Assembly (NCBI RefSeq): GCF_001931485.1
Contig: NZ_MSDV01000023.1
Location: 1 to 64,000 of the forward strand
DNA: 64,000 nt
Source: Burkholderia sp. SRS-W-2-2016
GTDB lineage: Bacteria > Pseudomonadota > Gammaproteobacteria > Burkholderiales > Burkholderiaceae
Direction: 5' to 3'
The notes under the pieces were generated by a model that was not told the DNA's origin, did no database searches, and saw only the letters and a list, made by a program, of their open reading frames with translations. Positions 26,533-35,390 of the stretch are shown here, in pieces (the first letter of the stretch is position 1; each line of letters starts with the position of its first letter). The position numbers and the translations under genes are program-made.

Positions 26533-27348
26533 ATGGATCTGCAATTGCACGGAAAGAAGGCTCTCGTCACCGGCAGCAGCAAAGGAATTGGCGAAGCAAT
26601 CGCGAGGAAACTCGCGCAGGAGAAGGCGACTGCCATCGTTCACGGTCGCGACGAACGGCAGGCAGAGCAGGTGGCCAATGAAATCATCGCGCAGGGCGGT
26701 CACGCGTATGTGGTCGTCGGCGATCTGACACGCGACGACGATGTGCAACGACTGGTCGAGAATGCGGTAAAGCTTGCCGGTCCTATCGATATCCTGGTCA
26801 ACAACGCCGGCGGGTCGGGCGGCTCAAAAGAGGGTTGGGCAAATACACAACCGTCTTCCTGGGCGTCCGCTTACGATCGCAACGTGCTGGCTGCACTTCG
26901 CATCACTAACCGGCTGTTGCCCGGGATGAAGCAGGCCGGCTGGGGACGTATCGTCAATATTTCGAGCATCGCGGCGACGATGCCGCCACCGGCCGCACCC
27001 GACTATTCCGCCTGCAAGGCCGCGATAAACGCGATGACCGCGTCGATGGCAAAGGCAGTCGCCGCGGACGGGATCACCGTCAACGCGGTTTCTCCCGGCA
27101 CGATTCACAGTGCGGCACTCGATAGCCGTTTCCGCGAAGTAGCGGCGGAGCGCGGCGTGGCCGATAAGCACGCGCCGTGGCCAGTTATCGAGCGCGCGGT
27201 TCTACCGATGTTCGCTCAGGTTCCGGTTGGCCGCGTCGGGCGGCTGGACGAAATTGCGGATGCGGTTGCGTTTCTCGTCAGTCCGCTCGCGGGATATATC
27301 ACCGGTGCGAATCTGCGAATCGATGGCGGTCTGTCGCCGGGTTTGTGA
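26533..27348 (+). CDS. SDR family oxidoreductase
   Basis: A 271-residue classical short-chain dehydrogenase with TGSSKGIG (about 14-21) for NAD(P) binding, DILVNNAG, an active-site Ser in VNISSIAA and YSACK with the catalytic Tyr and Lys. A C-terminal GRVGRLDEIADAVAFLVSP...DGG block is typical. The Arg/His in VHGRDER after the second strand suggests NADP preference. The ATG at 26533 is supported by the N terminus MDLQLHGKKALVTG. It is divergent from the cytochrome b gene (146 bp) and convergent with the alpha/beta hydrolase. Substrate unknown. Confidence 0.9.
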   Translation: MDLQLHGKKALVTGSSKGIGEAIARKLAQEKATAIVHGRDERQAEQVANEIIAQGGHAYVVVGDLTRDDDVQRLVENAVKLAGPIDILVNNAGGSGGSKEGWANTQPSSWASAYDRNVLAALRITNRLLPGMKQAGWGRIVNISSIAATMPPPAAPDYSACKAAINAMTASMAKAVAADGITVNAVSPGTIHSAALDSRFREVAAERGVADKHAPWPVIERAVLPMFAQVPVGRVGRLDEIADAVAFLVSPLAGYITGANLRIDGGLSPGL

Positions 27349-27424
27349 GTGTTTGTCCGCGCGAGCGGTACGTTGGAACCACGTTCGTACCGTTGGCGAC
27401 GGTATTAAAGAGGACAGCGAAACC

Positions 27425-28132
27425 TCAATGCGGCGCTTCCGCCAGCAGTAGCGCGGCCAACTCCGCTGGGCGGTCCAGCATGATCGAGTGTCCACACGGG
27501 ATCTCGTGGACTTTCCATCCCGGGGTGTCCTTCAGGCGGGCATGCGTGTCCACGAACCAGTCGCCGCCGTTTTTACTCGCGAACACATAGGTGCGATTGG
27601 CCACCGGTGCCGCATCCACTCCCGCTCGAACGCCCTGAACGAACGTGGCCAGCGGCTGCGGCCCCGACATCCGGTCGACCCACTCGGCGTCCGCATCATT
27701 CACGTTGAACACGGAGGCTGGAATAGGCGGAATCATTCCGTCGTGTTCGCGTGCCTGCGACAGGAACGCCAGCGCGGTGTCGGCGCCTGTAATGTCGACG
27801 AGCGACTGCCCATCGGCTGGCGCATACGCGTCGAGATAGAAAAGCGTGCGAATGCGATGGCTGATTTCATGCGCGACGCCAGTGATGACCAGACCGCCAT
27901 ACGAGTGCCCACACAATATTGCATCGCTGATGTCTTCGTACTTGAAGACGTTGACGATGTCCTGAATGTGCGTGTCGAGATTGATCGCCCGGTCGGCCAG
28001 GTGCGAGCGTTCTCCGAGGCCGGTCAGCGTGGGCGTGTAGACCTCATGTCCGGCCTCGCGAAGCTGGCGGGCGACTTGTGCGTAAACCCAGCCGCCCTGA
28101 AAAGCGCCGTGAACCAGAACGAATGTCGCCAT
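27425..28132 (-). CDS. Alpha/beta hydrolase, EstC/hydroxynitrile-lyase-like family
   Basis: A 235-residue small esterase-type hydrolase. The start MATFVLVHGAFQGGW gives the oxyanion-hole HGA motif, the nucleophile Ser lies in CGHSYGG and the catalytic His near IPCGHSIMLDRP. The same layout is found in plant methyl-salicylate esterases and bacterial EstC-like enzymes. The ATG at 28132 follows AAGGA; a frame reaching 28258 has no family match. It lies 55 bp after the EamA transporter gene on the same strand and may be in the tetR-eamA operon. Confidence 0.87.
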   Translation of the reverse strand: MATFVLVHGAFQGGWVYAQVARQLREAGHEVYTPTLTGLGERSHLADRAINLDTHIQDIVNVFKYEDISDAILCGHSYGGLVITGVAHEISHRIRTLFYLDAYAPADGQSLVDITGADTALAFLSQAREHDGMIPPIPASVFNVNDADAEWVDRMSGPQPLATFVQGVRAGVDAAPVANRTYVFASKNGGDWFVDTHARLKDTPGWKVHEIPCGHSIMLDRPAELAALLLAEAPH

Positions 28133-28187
28133 GATTATGTGTTCCTTTGGTTTGTAGTGAAAAAAGCGTGGCGGTTTTGCGAATGCT

Positions 28188-29066
28188 TTATTGCGTGTCG
28201 CCTGCCGTGCGCAGCCGGGCGGGGACAGGCCACTGGCTGAGCGCGACTCCGATAACACAGATAACGGCGCCCCAGATCAGCGCCGGCGTAACGGGTTCAT
28301 GTCTGAACACAACGCCCGCGCTAATTGCGAAAAAGGATTGCAGCAATGCGTAGGGGGCAACTCGCGCCATCGAAAATCGCGCAATAAGCCAGAACCACGT
28401 GATGAATGCCGCGATACCGCCGAGCATCACGGTAAAAGCGAAAGCCAGCCATTCAGAACTCGACGCTCTCTGAAGCGCTTGAACCTGACCGCTTTCCACG
28501 ATCAGGGAAAGACCAAGAAGCTGGATTGCGGTGAAGAACGACATCCACGCAAACAGCTTCACTGGGTCGAAAGGGCCGAATTTCTTGGCCAGTACATTGC
28601 CCATTGCCAATCCGAGCGCGGAGCCGATTACAAAGAGCGTTGGAATAGCCGGCACCTTTAGCCTCGGATCCGCAATTGAAAGCGCAACACCAACCAGTGC
28701 GATACCGACGCCGAGCACCATGCGGCTAGAGGGTTTCTCGCCGAGCATGGGCCACGCAAGCAGCAGCGTGAACGGCGTCCAGAGCTGATTGGCAATCCCG
28801 GCAACGCCCGCCGGCGCCTGGGTCAAGCCGACAAAAGCGCACGCGAAATTCACTCCGCCCATGAAACACGAAATGATGAGGATTGGCCTGATCTCCGGGC
28901 CTCGAATTCGGCCGACAAAGGGGATGAGAATTGCGGCAATCACCGCGAATCGCAGGCCGGCAAAAAATAATGGCGGCAGTACCGTGAGCCCCGCTTTGAT
29001 GACCGCGTACTGCAAGCCCCACAGTAAAGGGACAAGCAGGGCTGCTGCTATATGGATGGCTTTCAT
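28188..29066 (-). CDS. EamA/DMT family transporter
   Basis: A 292-residue inner-membrane protein with ten hydrophobic segments in two EamA repeats (about 5-135 and 150-285), the layout of RhaT/YdcZ-type exporters. The first repeat starts MKAIHIAAALLVPLLWGLQYAVIKAGL. Members export amino acids or other small metabolites; the substrate here is unknown. The TetR gene lies 64 bp upstream on the same strand, so the exporter may be induced by its own substrate. Codon use looks slightly less GC-rich than the selenium island. Confidence 0.87.
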   Translation of the reverse strand: MKAIHIAAALLVPLLWGLQYAVIKAGLTVLPPLFFAGLRFAVIAAILIPFVGRIRGPEIRPILIISCFMGGVNFACAFVGLTQAPAGVAGIANQLWTPFTLLLAWPMLGEKPSSRMVLGVGIALVGVALSIADPRLKVPAIPTLFVIGSALGLAMGNVLAKKFGPFDPVKLFAWMSFFTAIQLLGLSLIVESGQVQALQRASSSEWLAFAFTVMLGGIAAFITWFWLIARFSMARVAPYALLQSFFAISAGVVFRHEPVTPALIWGAVICVIGVALSQWPVPARLRTAGDTQ

Positions 29067-29130
29067 TGATTGTGGACTGTTTGGTCTAAAAATTGGCGCG
29101 ACATAACGCGGCGCACCGCATTGTCGGGAG

Positions 29131-29748
29131 TTAAGCGGTCAGGCTGCTGATAAGCGCTTGCACGGCGTCCTTTGCCTTGCCGGGTTCGGAGCCTGTCTTG
29201 CGAACGACACGAAGACCTTCCAGAAAGCAGACGAGCAGGTGAGCCGCCGCGACGGGGCTCACGTTCTTGAGCACAGCGCCTTCTTTCTGCGCATGCTGCA
29301 AGGCCCTGGCTAGCCGGGCCTCCATTGCCGCAAAGAAATGAGCGATCCGTTGCGACACTTCCTGATCGTGCGCTGCCAATTCCATTGCTGTCGCCACCAC
29401 CAGGCAGCCGCGCGTGCCGGCCGCGCCATCGGTACGCGCGACATAGCCGTCCAGACACGTCTGCAATCCCGCGAGCGCTGTCTGGCCCGACGCAAGCTCA
29501 TCGTCCAGACGCTTGAGCGCCTGGACGATGTAGCGATCGAGAGCGAGCAGGAACAGCCCGTGTTTGTCGCCGAAAGCCGCGTACAAACTGCCTCGGGAGA
29601 GCCTGGTCGCTTCCAGCAGGTCCGGCAAGGAGGTGCCTTGATAGCCGCGCGTCCAGAAGATCTGCATTGCCCGCTCGATAATCCGGTCGGGGTCGAACTC
29701 GCGGGGGCGGCCGCGCTGGCGGTCGGCGGGGATGGTCATGTTCGGCAT
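29131..29748 (-). CDS. TetR/AcrR family transcriptional regulator
   Basis: A 205-residue regulator with an N-terminal HTH (RGRPREFDPDRIIERAMQIFWTRGY...) and helical ligand-binding C-terminal domain. TSLPDLLEATRLSRGSLYAAFGDK is the recognition region. The start is uncertain among MPNM (29748), MTIP (29739) and further upstream Mets; a palindrome at 29757-29776 would then lie just before the coding sequence, so I prefer 29748. It probably represses itself and the eamA exporter gene downstream. The subgroup with a C-terminal TetR_C_16-like domain often controls efflux. Confidence 0.87.
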   Translation of the reverse strand: MPNMTIPADRQRGRPREFDPDRIIERAMQIFWTRGYQGTSLPDLLEATRLSRGSLYAAFGDKHGLFLLALDRYIVQALKRLDDELASGQTALAGLQTCLDGYVARTDGAAGTRGCLVVATAMELAAHDQEVSQRIAHFFAAMEARLARALQHAQKEGAVLKNVSPVAAAHLLVCFLEGLRVVRKTGSEPGKAKDAVQALISSLTA

Positions 29749-29756
29749 TGTTGATT

Positions 29757-29776
29757 TATAAACCATTTGGTTCATA
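29757..29776. promoter_or_regulatory. Candidate TetR operator
   Basis: The pattern TATnAACCAnnTGGTTnATA is a 20-bp palindrome with eight matching pairs out of ten. It sits 9 bp before the chosen tetR start, overlapping its likely promoter, as expected for an autorepressor site. Confidence 0.55.
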
Positions 29777-29799
29777 ATTGTCAACGCGCGCGGAAAATC

Positions 29800-31218
29800 T
29801 CACGCCTTACTTGCGTTCGCGGCCCGGATCATCGCCTGGAGACTCATCTGCACATCGGCGTCGGTGGTGGCCCAGCTCGAGACGCTGATTCGCATCGCGA
29901 CCCGGCCCTGCCAAACCGTGCCGCCGCACCAGCAAATTCCTTCGGCCTGAAGATGGTTGATGACAGCCCGGGTTTTTTCCGGCGTGCCGAACGAGACCAG
30001 CACCTGATTGAGCACGACACGATTCAGCACTTCAAAGCCGTTAGCCTCCAGACCTCGGGCAAAAATCCCGGCATAGCGGCAAGTGCGTTCGACCAGCGCC
30101 GCAACGCCATCCCTGCCCAGGTGAAGAAGCGCGGCCCAGATATCGACGCCACGCGCTCGTCTCGACGATTCGGGGGTGTAGTGCGAAGGCTCCCGGTCGA
30201 TCCCGTCGCCTTCTGCCAGGTACGCGGCATTCAACGACATTGCCGCGCGCAGAGCGGCAGGTTTGCGCACGAGAACGATGCCGTTGTCATAGGGCACGTT
30301 GAGCCATTTATGGCCATCCGTCGCCCACGAGTCGGCGTCGGCCACGCCATCCGTGAGCAGGTCGAAATCGCGGCTTGCCAGCGCCCACAGACCGAATGCG
30401 CCATCGACATGGACCCAGGCCCCGGCTTTTTTGGCGCGCTCGCAGATCTCGCGCGCCGGATCGAAATCGCCGGTGTTCACGTTGCCCGCCTGGATGCACA
30501 CGATGGTCCGCTCATCGAGTTCCGGAAGGTCGCCGACCTGCATCCGGCCCCGGTGATCGGTCGGCACGATGGTGACCCGCTCGCGTCCGAGCCCCAGCAT
30601 CGACAATGCCTTGGAGATGGTCACGTGCGTCTCCTTGCTCACGACGACTCGCAGTTCCGGCGCACCGTACAGCCCTTTCGCCTCCACGTCCCAACCCGCG
30701 CGGGAGAGCAGCGCATGACGCGCTGCCGCCAGCGCCGCGAAGTTCGCCATCGAGGCACCGGTAACGAAGGCGCCGCCGATGTCGTCCGGCAAGCCGAACA
30801 GAGCGCCGATCCAGCGCAGCGAAACGTCTTCGAGCGTGGCTGCGATCGGCGAAGTCCAGCGGAAACACGCGTTCTGATCCCAGGCAGTCGCGAGCCAGTT
30901 CGCCGCGATGGCCGCGGGCAGCGCACTGCCGATCACGAGGCCGAAGTATCGTCCGCCCGTCGTTGCAACGGTGGCCGGCGAGCCGGCCTCGTCGAGGCGG
31001 CGCAAGACTTCACGCGCATCCAGTCCGCTGTCCGGCAGCGAGTGCCGGAATTGATCCAGATTTTTCAGTGCCTCGATAGAAGCGATCACAGGCCTGTCAT
31101 GCACGGACTGAACATAGGCGAGCGCGCGTTGCGCCGCGTCCTGCAGCAGTTCGGCTGTCGGCGTCGGTTCGCCCTGTTTGTCCTGTTTGTGCTGTTCGCC
31201 ACTTTCATCCGGTTTCAT
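29800..31218 (-). CDS. PLP-dependent group II decarboxylase-like enzyme
   Basis: A 472-residue aspartate-aminotransferase-fold enzyme of the aromatic-amino-acid/glutamate decarboxylase group. The PLP lysine is Lys304 in DGHKWLN, His198 in SKETHVT is placed to stack on PLP, and Asp272 in HVDGAFG to bind its pyridine nitrogen. The GASMANFAAL block fits too. The ATG at 31218 has GAGGA upstream. The N-terminal 20 residues are polar and non-conserved. The reaction could be decarboxylation of an aromatic or acidic amino acid or a related aldehyde-forming reaction; the residues visible do not decide. It starts from its own promoter region opposite no close gene. Confidence 0.86.
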   Translation of the reverse strand: MKPDESGEQHKQDKQGEPTPTAELLQDAAQRALAYVQSVHDRPVIASIEALKNLDQFRHSLPDSGLDAREVLRRLDEAGSPATVATTGGRYFGLVIGSALPAAIAANWLATAWDQNACFRWTSPIAATLEDVSLRWIGALFGLPDDIGGAFVTGASMANFAALAAARHALLSRAGWDVEAKGLYGAPELRVVVSKETHVTISKALSMLGLGRERVTIVPTDHRGRMQVGDLPELDERTIVCIQAGNVNTGDFDPAREICERAKKAGAWVHVDGAFGLWALASRDFDLLTDGVADADSWATDGHKWLNVPYDNGIVLVRKPAALRAAMSLNAAYLAEGDGIDREPSHYTPESSRRARGVDIWAALLHLGRDGVAALVERTCRYAGIFARGLEANGFEVLNRVVLNQVLVSFGTPEKTRAVINHLQAEGICWCGGTVWQGRVAMRISVSSWATTDADVQMSLQAMIRAANASKA

Positions 31219-31309
31219 ACGGCTTGTCCTCGGGGTTCTTCGATAACAACCAGCATCCCATTGCGTGCGATTCGGCGGCATCGGGCAAATGACCGATGCG
31301 CTCAGGCGT

Positions 31310-32212
31310 TTACATGGGTTCGGACCATGCGAACGCAGCCTTCATCTGCACGACTTCTTGCGTCGGCGCGCGGCCGAACAAACGCTTGAATTCGCGGCTA
31401 AATTGCGACGGACTCTCATAGCCGACTCGTGCCGAAGCGGCGGACGCCGTCAAGCCGGTGCGGATCATCAGCAGACGGGCCTGGTGCAACCGCGTCGACT
31501 TCAGATATTGAATCGGCGTGGTATGGGTCACCGCTTTGAAATGGCGGTGAAACGTCGGGACACTCATGCTGGATTCGCCGCACAACGTATCGACATCGAT
31601 AGGTTGTGCGTAATCGGCATGGATGCGGCGCAATGCCCGCGCGATCTGCGAGAAGTGTCCGGTGGTGGCGAGCGACGCGCGCATCGCATCGCCTTGCTCG
31701 CCACTCAGCACGAGGAAACATATCTCGCGTACCACGAGCGGCGCGACGACCTTCGCTTCCAGCGGCGACGCGAGCGCCTCCACGAGACGCAGCAGGGCGC
31801 CCGCAAGCCGCTGGTTGATCGGCGTGGAATAGATGCCGCGCGGCGCCACCGGTAGTTCGGTGCCCGTAGTATCGACAGCAAGCATCAGGTCGGTGGTGAT
31901 GCCCGGATCGAGACGGAGGGTGACCGCTAGCAGCGGTTCCTCAGGTGTCGCTTCAGTCTCGGTGGAAAACGGCAACGGCACTGAAAGCACCAGATAGTGG
32001 TTCGCATCGTAGAGAAAAACATCGTCGCCGAGAAAGCCGCGTTTGCGTCCCTGGCAAACGAGGACGATGCTCGGTTCGTATAACACCAGCGTGCGACCAA
32101 GAGAGCGATTCGAGCGCATGAAGCTGACTCCCGGCAGCAGCGAGGCCGTGTATCCCTCGTTCGGCGCGAGCCGCTTGATTAGCCCGATGATTCGCTTTTG
32201 CCGCGCAAGCAT
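31310..32212 (-). CDS. AraC family transcriptional regulator (AraC_N type)
   Basis: A 300-residue regulator with an N-terminal cupin-like AraC_N domain (about 20-180; SLLPGVSFMRSN, VLVCQGRKRG) and two C-terminal HTH motifs (IDVDTLCGESSMSVPTFHRHFKA; SASAARVGYESPSQFSREFKRLFG). This subgroup often controls a divergent oxidoreductase gene, and here the SDR gene at 32408 is divergent with a 195-bp gap. The ATG at 32212 is followed by a conserved LARQKRIIGLIKRLAP. Effector unknown. Confidence 0.88.
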   Translation of the reverse strand: MLARQKRIIGLIKRLAPNEGYTASLLPGVSFMRSNRSLGRTLVLYEPSIVLVCQGRKRGFLGDDVFLYDANHYLVLSVPLPFSTETEATPEEPLLAVTLRLDPGITTDLMLAVDTTGTELPVAPRGIYSTPINQRLAGALLRLVEALASPLEAKVVAPLVVREICFLVLSGEQGDAMRASLATTGHFSQIARALRRIHADYAQPIDVDTLCGESSMSVPTFHRHFKAVTHTTPIQYLKSTRLHQARLLMIRTGLTASAASARVGYESPSQFSREFKRLFGRAPTQEVVQMKAAFAWSEPM

Positions 32213-32395
32213 GTGTCTTCCTGTGATGTCGTTACATGGTGATACCCACTATAGACGAATCGCGGAGCCGCTTCGTTCTGCTGATACTTTTAGGCAAGGA
32301 TGCGAGAACGGCAGCTATGGTTCCGCAGGGCCGGCACACGTACATTTCTTCCCACGATTTCGAACTGGGCATCAGTTCGACCGACCATCAGCTTT

Positions 32396-32400
32396 GAGGA
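32396..32400 (+). promoter_or_regulatory. Ribosome binding site deciding the SDR start
   Basis: GAGGA at 32396-32400 is 1 nt from the ATG at 32402 but 7 nt from the ATG at 32408. The second ATG is therefore the likely initiation codon. Confidence 0.6.
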
Positions 32401-32407
32401 AATGGAC

Positions 32408-33169
32408 ATGTACGGTATCGAAAAAGAAGTGGACGGCAAGGTTGCGATCGTCACCGGCGCGGCAAGCGGGATTGGGCGCGCGATTACGGAACTGCTCGTT
32501 GCGCGTGGCGCGCGAGTGGTCGCGGAGGACATCGATCCCGCGGTCGAGGCGCTCGCCAGTGCCAGCATCGCGCCGCTCGTTGCGGATATTTCCGCCGATG
32601 GCAGTGCCGAGCGAGCCGTCTCACTCGCGATTGAGCGATTTGGGCAAGTGGATCTGCTCGTGAACAACGCGGGGATCATCATCAACAAGCTCGTGGTGGA
32701 TATGTCGCGCGCCGATTGGGAGCGAATCATCGACGTCAACCTGACCGGTGCTTTCCTGCACTCGCGCGAAGCGATGAAGGCAATGATGCCGCGGCGTTCA
32801 GGCGCTATCGTCAATGTGGCGTCATACGCGTCGTACTTTGCGTTCCCCACGATCGCGGCTTATACCGCGTCCAAAGGCGCGCTTGCGCAGCTGACGCGAA
32901 CGCTTGCGCTGGAGGCCATCGAGTACGGCATCCGGGTCAACGCGGTGGGCTCCGGCGATGTACTCACGAACATCCTCAACACCGTGGCTGCCGATGGCGA
33001 CGGCGTCGCCGCGCTGGCCGCTCACGGGCAGAGCGCACCGATCGGGCGCGCGGCCGATCCGAAGGAAATAGCGGAAATCGTGCTGTTTCTCGCGTCCGCG
33101 CGAGCCAGCTTCATGGTTGGGTCAGTCGTGATGGCGGACGGCGGAATGAGCGTGAAGGTCGGCTCCTAG
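32408..33169 (+). CDS. SDR family oxidoreductase
   Basis: A 253-residue classical short-chain dehydrogenase. It has TGAASGIG in the Rossmann fold, an acidic Asp after the second strand (VAEDIDP), which favours NAD, then DLLVNNAG, NVASY with the catalytic Ser region, and YTASKGAL with Tyr and Lys. The C-terminal MADGG block is typical. It lies 195 bp from the divergent AraC regulator, which probably activates it. Substrate unknown, likely a sugar or hydroxyacid type alcohol. A stop and a short gap separate it from the SGNH hydrolase. Confidence 0.9.
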   Translation: MYGIEKEVDGKVAIVTGAASGIGRAITELLVARGARVVAEDIDPAVEALASASIAPLVADISADGSAERAVSLAIERFGQVDLLVNNAGIIINKLVVDMSRADWERIIDVNLTGAFLHSREAMKAMMPRRSGAIVNVASYASYFAFPTIAAYTASKGALAQLTRTLALEAIEYGIRVNAVGSGDVLTNILNTVAADGDGVAALAAHGQSAPIGRAADPKEIAEIVLFLASARASFMVGSVVMADGGMSVKVGS

Positions 33170-33284
33170 TAATCGAATAGAGCCGTCGTGCCGGGATCGC
33201 TTAATGATTCCCGGCACCATCGGCTGATATGCTCACGCGCTCTTGCTACGCCCTCAATCACACCATGCACGACGGGAGCGCCTT

Positions 33285-34457
33285 GTGATTACTACGCTGA
33301 TTAGCCACGACCTGTTGCGCGGCGCTCTCGAACTCGAGCGGACCGAGCGAGGGGTCATCCCGCACCGCCTGCCTGCTCGCGCGCGTGCCCAGTGCGCGGA
33401 TTTTCAGTTGGCGATGGCCGAGTCGCAACCTTCTGGCGTGCGCGTGGTGTTTCGCACCCAGGCGACGGATATCGAACTCGATGTCGTGCCCACGCGTTAC
33501 GTGTATGCGGGTATCCCTCCGCGGCCGGCCGGTGTGTACGACCTGCTGATCGACGGCCTTCTGGTTCGCCAGAGTCGCGCGTCCGGCGGCGACACCGTGA
33601 CAATCGACATGGCGACCGGCACGGCGTCAAAACAGTCGGGTCCGTTCGATACGCTCCGCTTCACCGGCTTGCCCGGCCATGACAAAAGAGTCGAGATCTG
33701 GCTGCCGTACAACGAAACCACGGAACTCGTCGCGCTGCGCTCTAATGCCCGCGTCGAAGCCGTGGTGAACGACGGTCGAAAGATCTGGCTGCATCATGGC
33801 AGCTCGATCAGCCACGGCTCCAATGGAGACAGCCCCACGTCGATCTGGCCCGCGCTCGCCGCTTCTGTCGGTGAGGTAGAGCTAATCAATCTTGGTTTCG
33901 GCGGAAGCGCGTTACTCGATCCGTTCACCGCACGAACGATGCGCGACACGGCCGCCGATATGATCAGCGTGAAAATCGGCATCAATCTCGTCAACACCGA
34001 TCTAATGCGGCTGCGTGCATTTACACCCGCAATGCACGGTTTTCTCGACACCATCCGGGAAGGCCATCCGACCACACCGCTGCTGGTCATTTCACCCATC
34101 TATTGCCCGATTCACGAACATACGCCCGGCCCTGGGGCGTTCGATATGGACGCACTGGCCGCAGGGAAGATTTCGTTTCGGGCAACCGGTGATCCAGCTG
34201 AGTGCAAGGCTGGAAAATTGACGCTGACCGTCATTCGGAAGGAGTTGCAGCGCATTGTGCGGCAGAGGGCGACGAACGACCCGCAGCTGCTTTATCTCGA
34301 CGGACTCGAGCTTTACGGCCAACAGGATTTCGACGAGCTGCCGCTTCCCGATCAACTGCACCCGGATGGACCGGCGCACCGTCGAATCGGCGAACGGTTC
34401 GCCAGTTTCGCGTTCGGCAGCGAAGGCCTGTTTTCCGCCGTGCGCCAAATGCGCTGA
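33285..34457 (+). CDS. SGNH/GDSL hydrolase family protein
   Basis: A 390-residue protein. An N-terminal beta domain (about 1-160) precedes an SGNH esterase domain: block I HHGSSISHG with the nucleophile Ser174, block II GFGGSALL, block III GINLVN, and block V LPLPDQLHPDG carrying the Asp/His pair near the C terminus. Such two-domain GDSL enzymes (SGNH with a jelly-roll) deacetylate sugars or hydrolyse small esters. The GTG at 33285 has GGGAG 7 nt upstream; a TTG-led extension to 33243 is not needed. No signal peptide is visible. The stop is followed by a weak -10-like TATAAT (34503-34508) for the next gene. Confidence 0.85.
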   Translation: MITTLISHDLLRGALELERTERGVIPHRLPARARAQCADFQLAMAESQPSGVRVVFRTQATDIELDVVPTRYVYAGIPPRPAGVYDLLIDGLLVRQSRASGGDTVTIDMATGTASKQSGPFDTLRFTGLPGHDKRVEIWLPYNETTELVALRSNARVEAVVNDGRKIWLHHGSSISHGSNGDSPTSIWPALAASVGEVELINLGFGGSALLDPFTARTMRDTAADMISVKIGINLVNTDLMRLRAFTPAMHGFLDTIREGHPTTPLLVISPIYCPIHEHTPGPGAFDMDALAAGKISFRATGDPAECKAGKLTLTVIRKELQRIVRQRATNDPQLLYLDGLELYGQQDFDELPLPDQLHPDGPAHRRIGERFASFAFGSEGLFSAVRQMR

Positions 34458-34634
34458 GGAAGGAGACAACCCGCGTCGAAGCTTCCTGTAGGGAAACCAA
34501 ACTATAATGGCGCCGCCTATTCACTTTCGGATCGGCGCATGATGTGTCCCTCTCATGCAGCGCAAGAGCCTTGGGTGTCCTGAACGTTTTAGTGCCGGAC
34601 CCCGCTTCGCCCGCGCCGATCCACACTCTCAGCC

Positions 34635-35321
34635 ATGCACACTCAGTCCCGCGTTTTTTCAGCGGCTGTCGTTCTTGCGCTTGCGAGCGCACTGTCCGCG
34701 TGCTCGACGCCGAAGCCGCTTTATCAGCAAGAACAGTTCGACTCAGCCGATAGCCCCTATGTACACAAGTTCGACGCGAAGGCGGACGTCGCTTGTGAAG
34801 CTGCCCGCCGCGCGTTGCTCAGCCAGGGCTATATCGCCAGCTCGGCGAGGTCCGATTCGGTCGACGGCTCGAAAAATTTCCAGCCGACTGCCGATTCGCA
34901 CGCGGTGATCGAAGTCCACGTCGTCTGTACTGCGGACGACCCCAGCAGCAATCACAGCACCGCGTACGTGAACGCGGTGCAGGATCGTTATGCTCTGAAG
35001 AAAAGCAATACGTCGGCGAGCGTCGGTTTGAGCGTGTTCGGCTCGTTGTCGCTGCCGATCGGTTCGAGCGACGACTCGATGGTCAAGGTCGCAAGCGAGA
35101 CGATTCCGGCCGGCGTGTTCTATCAGCGTTATTTCGCGCTGGTCGACCATTATCTGAAGGTCCGCGCGGTTCGCACGGACACCGTGGCGACGACCGCGGC
35201 CGCGACCCAGGCGCGGGCAGCGCAGGAGTCTCAAGCACTGCCGTCGATCAACGATGCGATCCCGCCGATCGGCGCATCGCAGCCGGTTGCCGAGCAGGAC
35301 AAGGCGCCGGACGCGAAATAA
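34635..35321 (+). CDS. DUF2242 family lipoprotein
   Basis: A 228-residue lipoprotein with signal MHTQSRVFSAAVVLALASALSAC; the lipobox LSAC places the modified Cys at residue 23. The mature chain has the DUF2242 layout: an ADVACEAARRALLSQGY segment followed by a VIEVHVVC strand and a region matching the family to about residue 190, then an Ala/Gln-rich tail. The absence of Asp at +2 suggests outer-membrane sorting. Function unknown, probably an envelope protein. It is convergent with the glycosyltransferase. Confidence 0.82.
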   Translation: MHTQSRVFSAAVVLALASALSACSTPKPLYQQEQFDSADSPYVHKFDAKADVACEAARRALLSQGYIASSARSDSVDGSKNFQPTADSHAVIEVHVVCTADDPSSNHSTAYVNAVQDRYALKKSNTSASVGLSVFGSLSLPIGSSDDSMVKVASETIPAGVFYQRYFALVDHYLKVRAVRTDTVATTAAATQARAAQESQALPSINDAIPPIGASQPVAEQDKAPDAK

Positions 35322-35390
35322 GCGGCAAACAGGCTGCAACTAAGCGGCGGTCGAAATCGCGGCGCCGGGCGCGCCGCGTCCGGCCGTCGG

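Noticed and set aside
27365..27392. Terminator between the SDR and hydrolase genes
   Set aside because: CGGTACG/CGTACCG is only 7 bp with a 13-nt loop and no T-run, too weak to call.
29767..31389. 540-codon plus-strand open frame over the decarboxylase
   Set aside because: Antisense to a clear PLP enzyme and without domain features.
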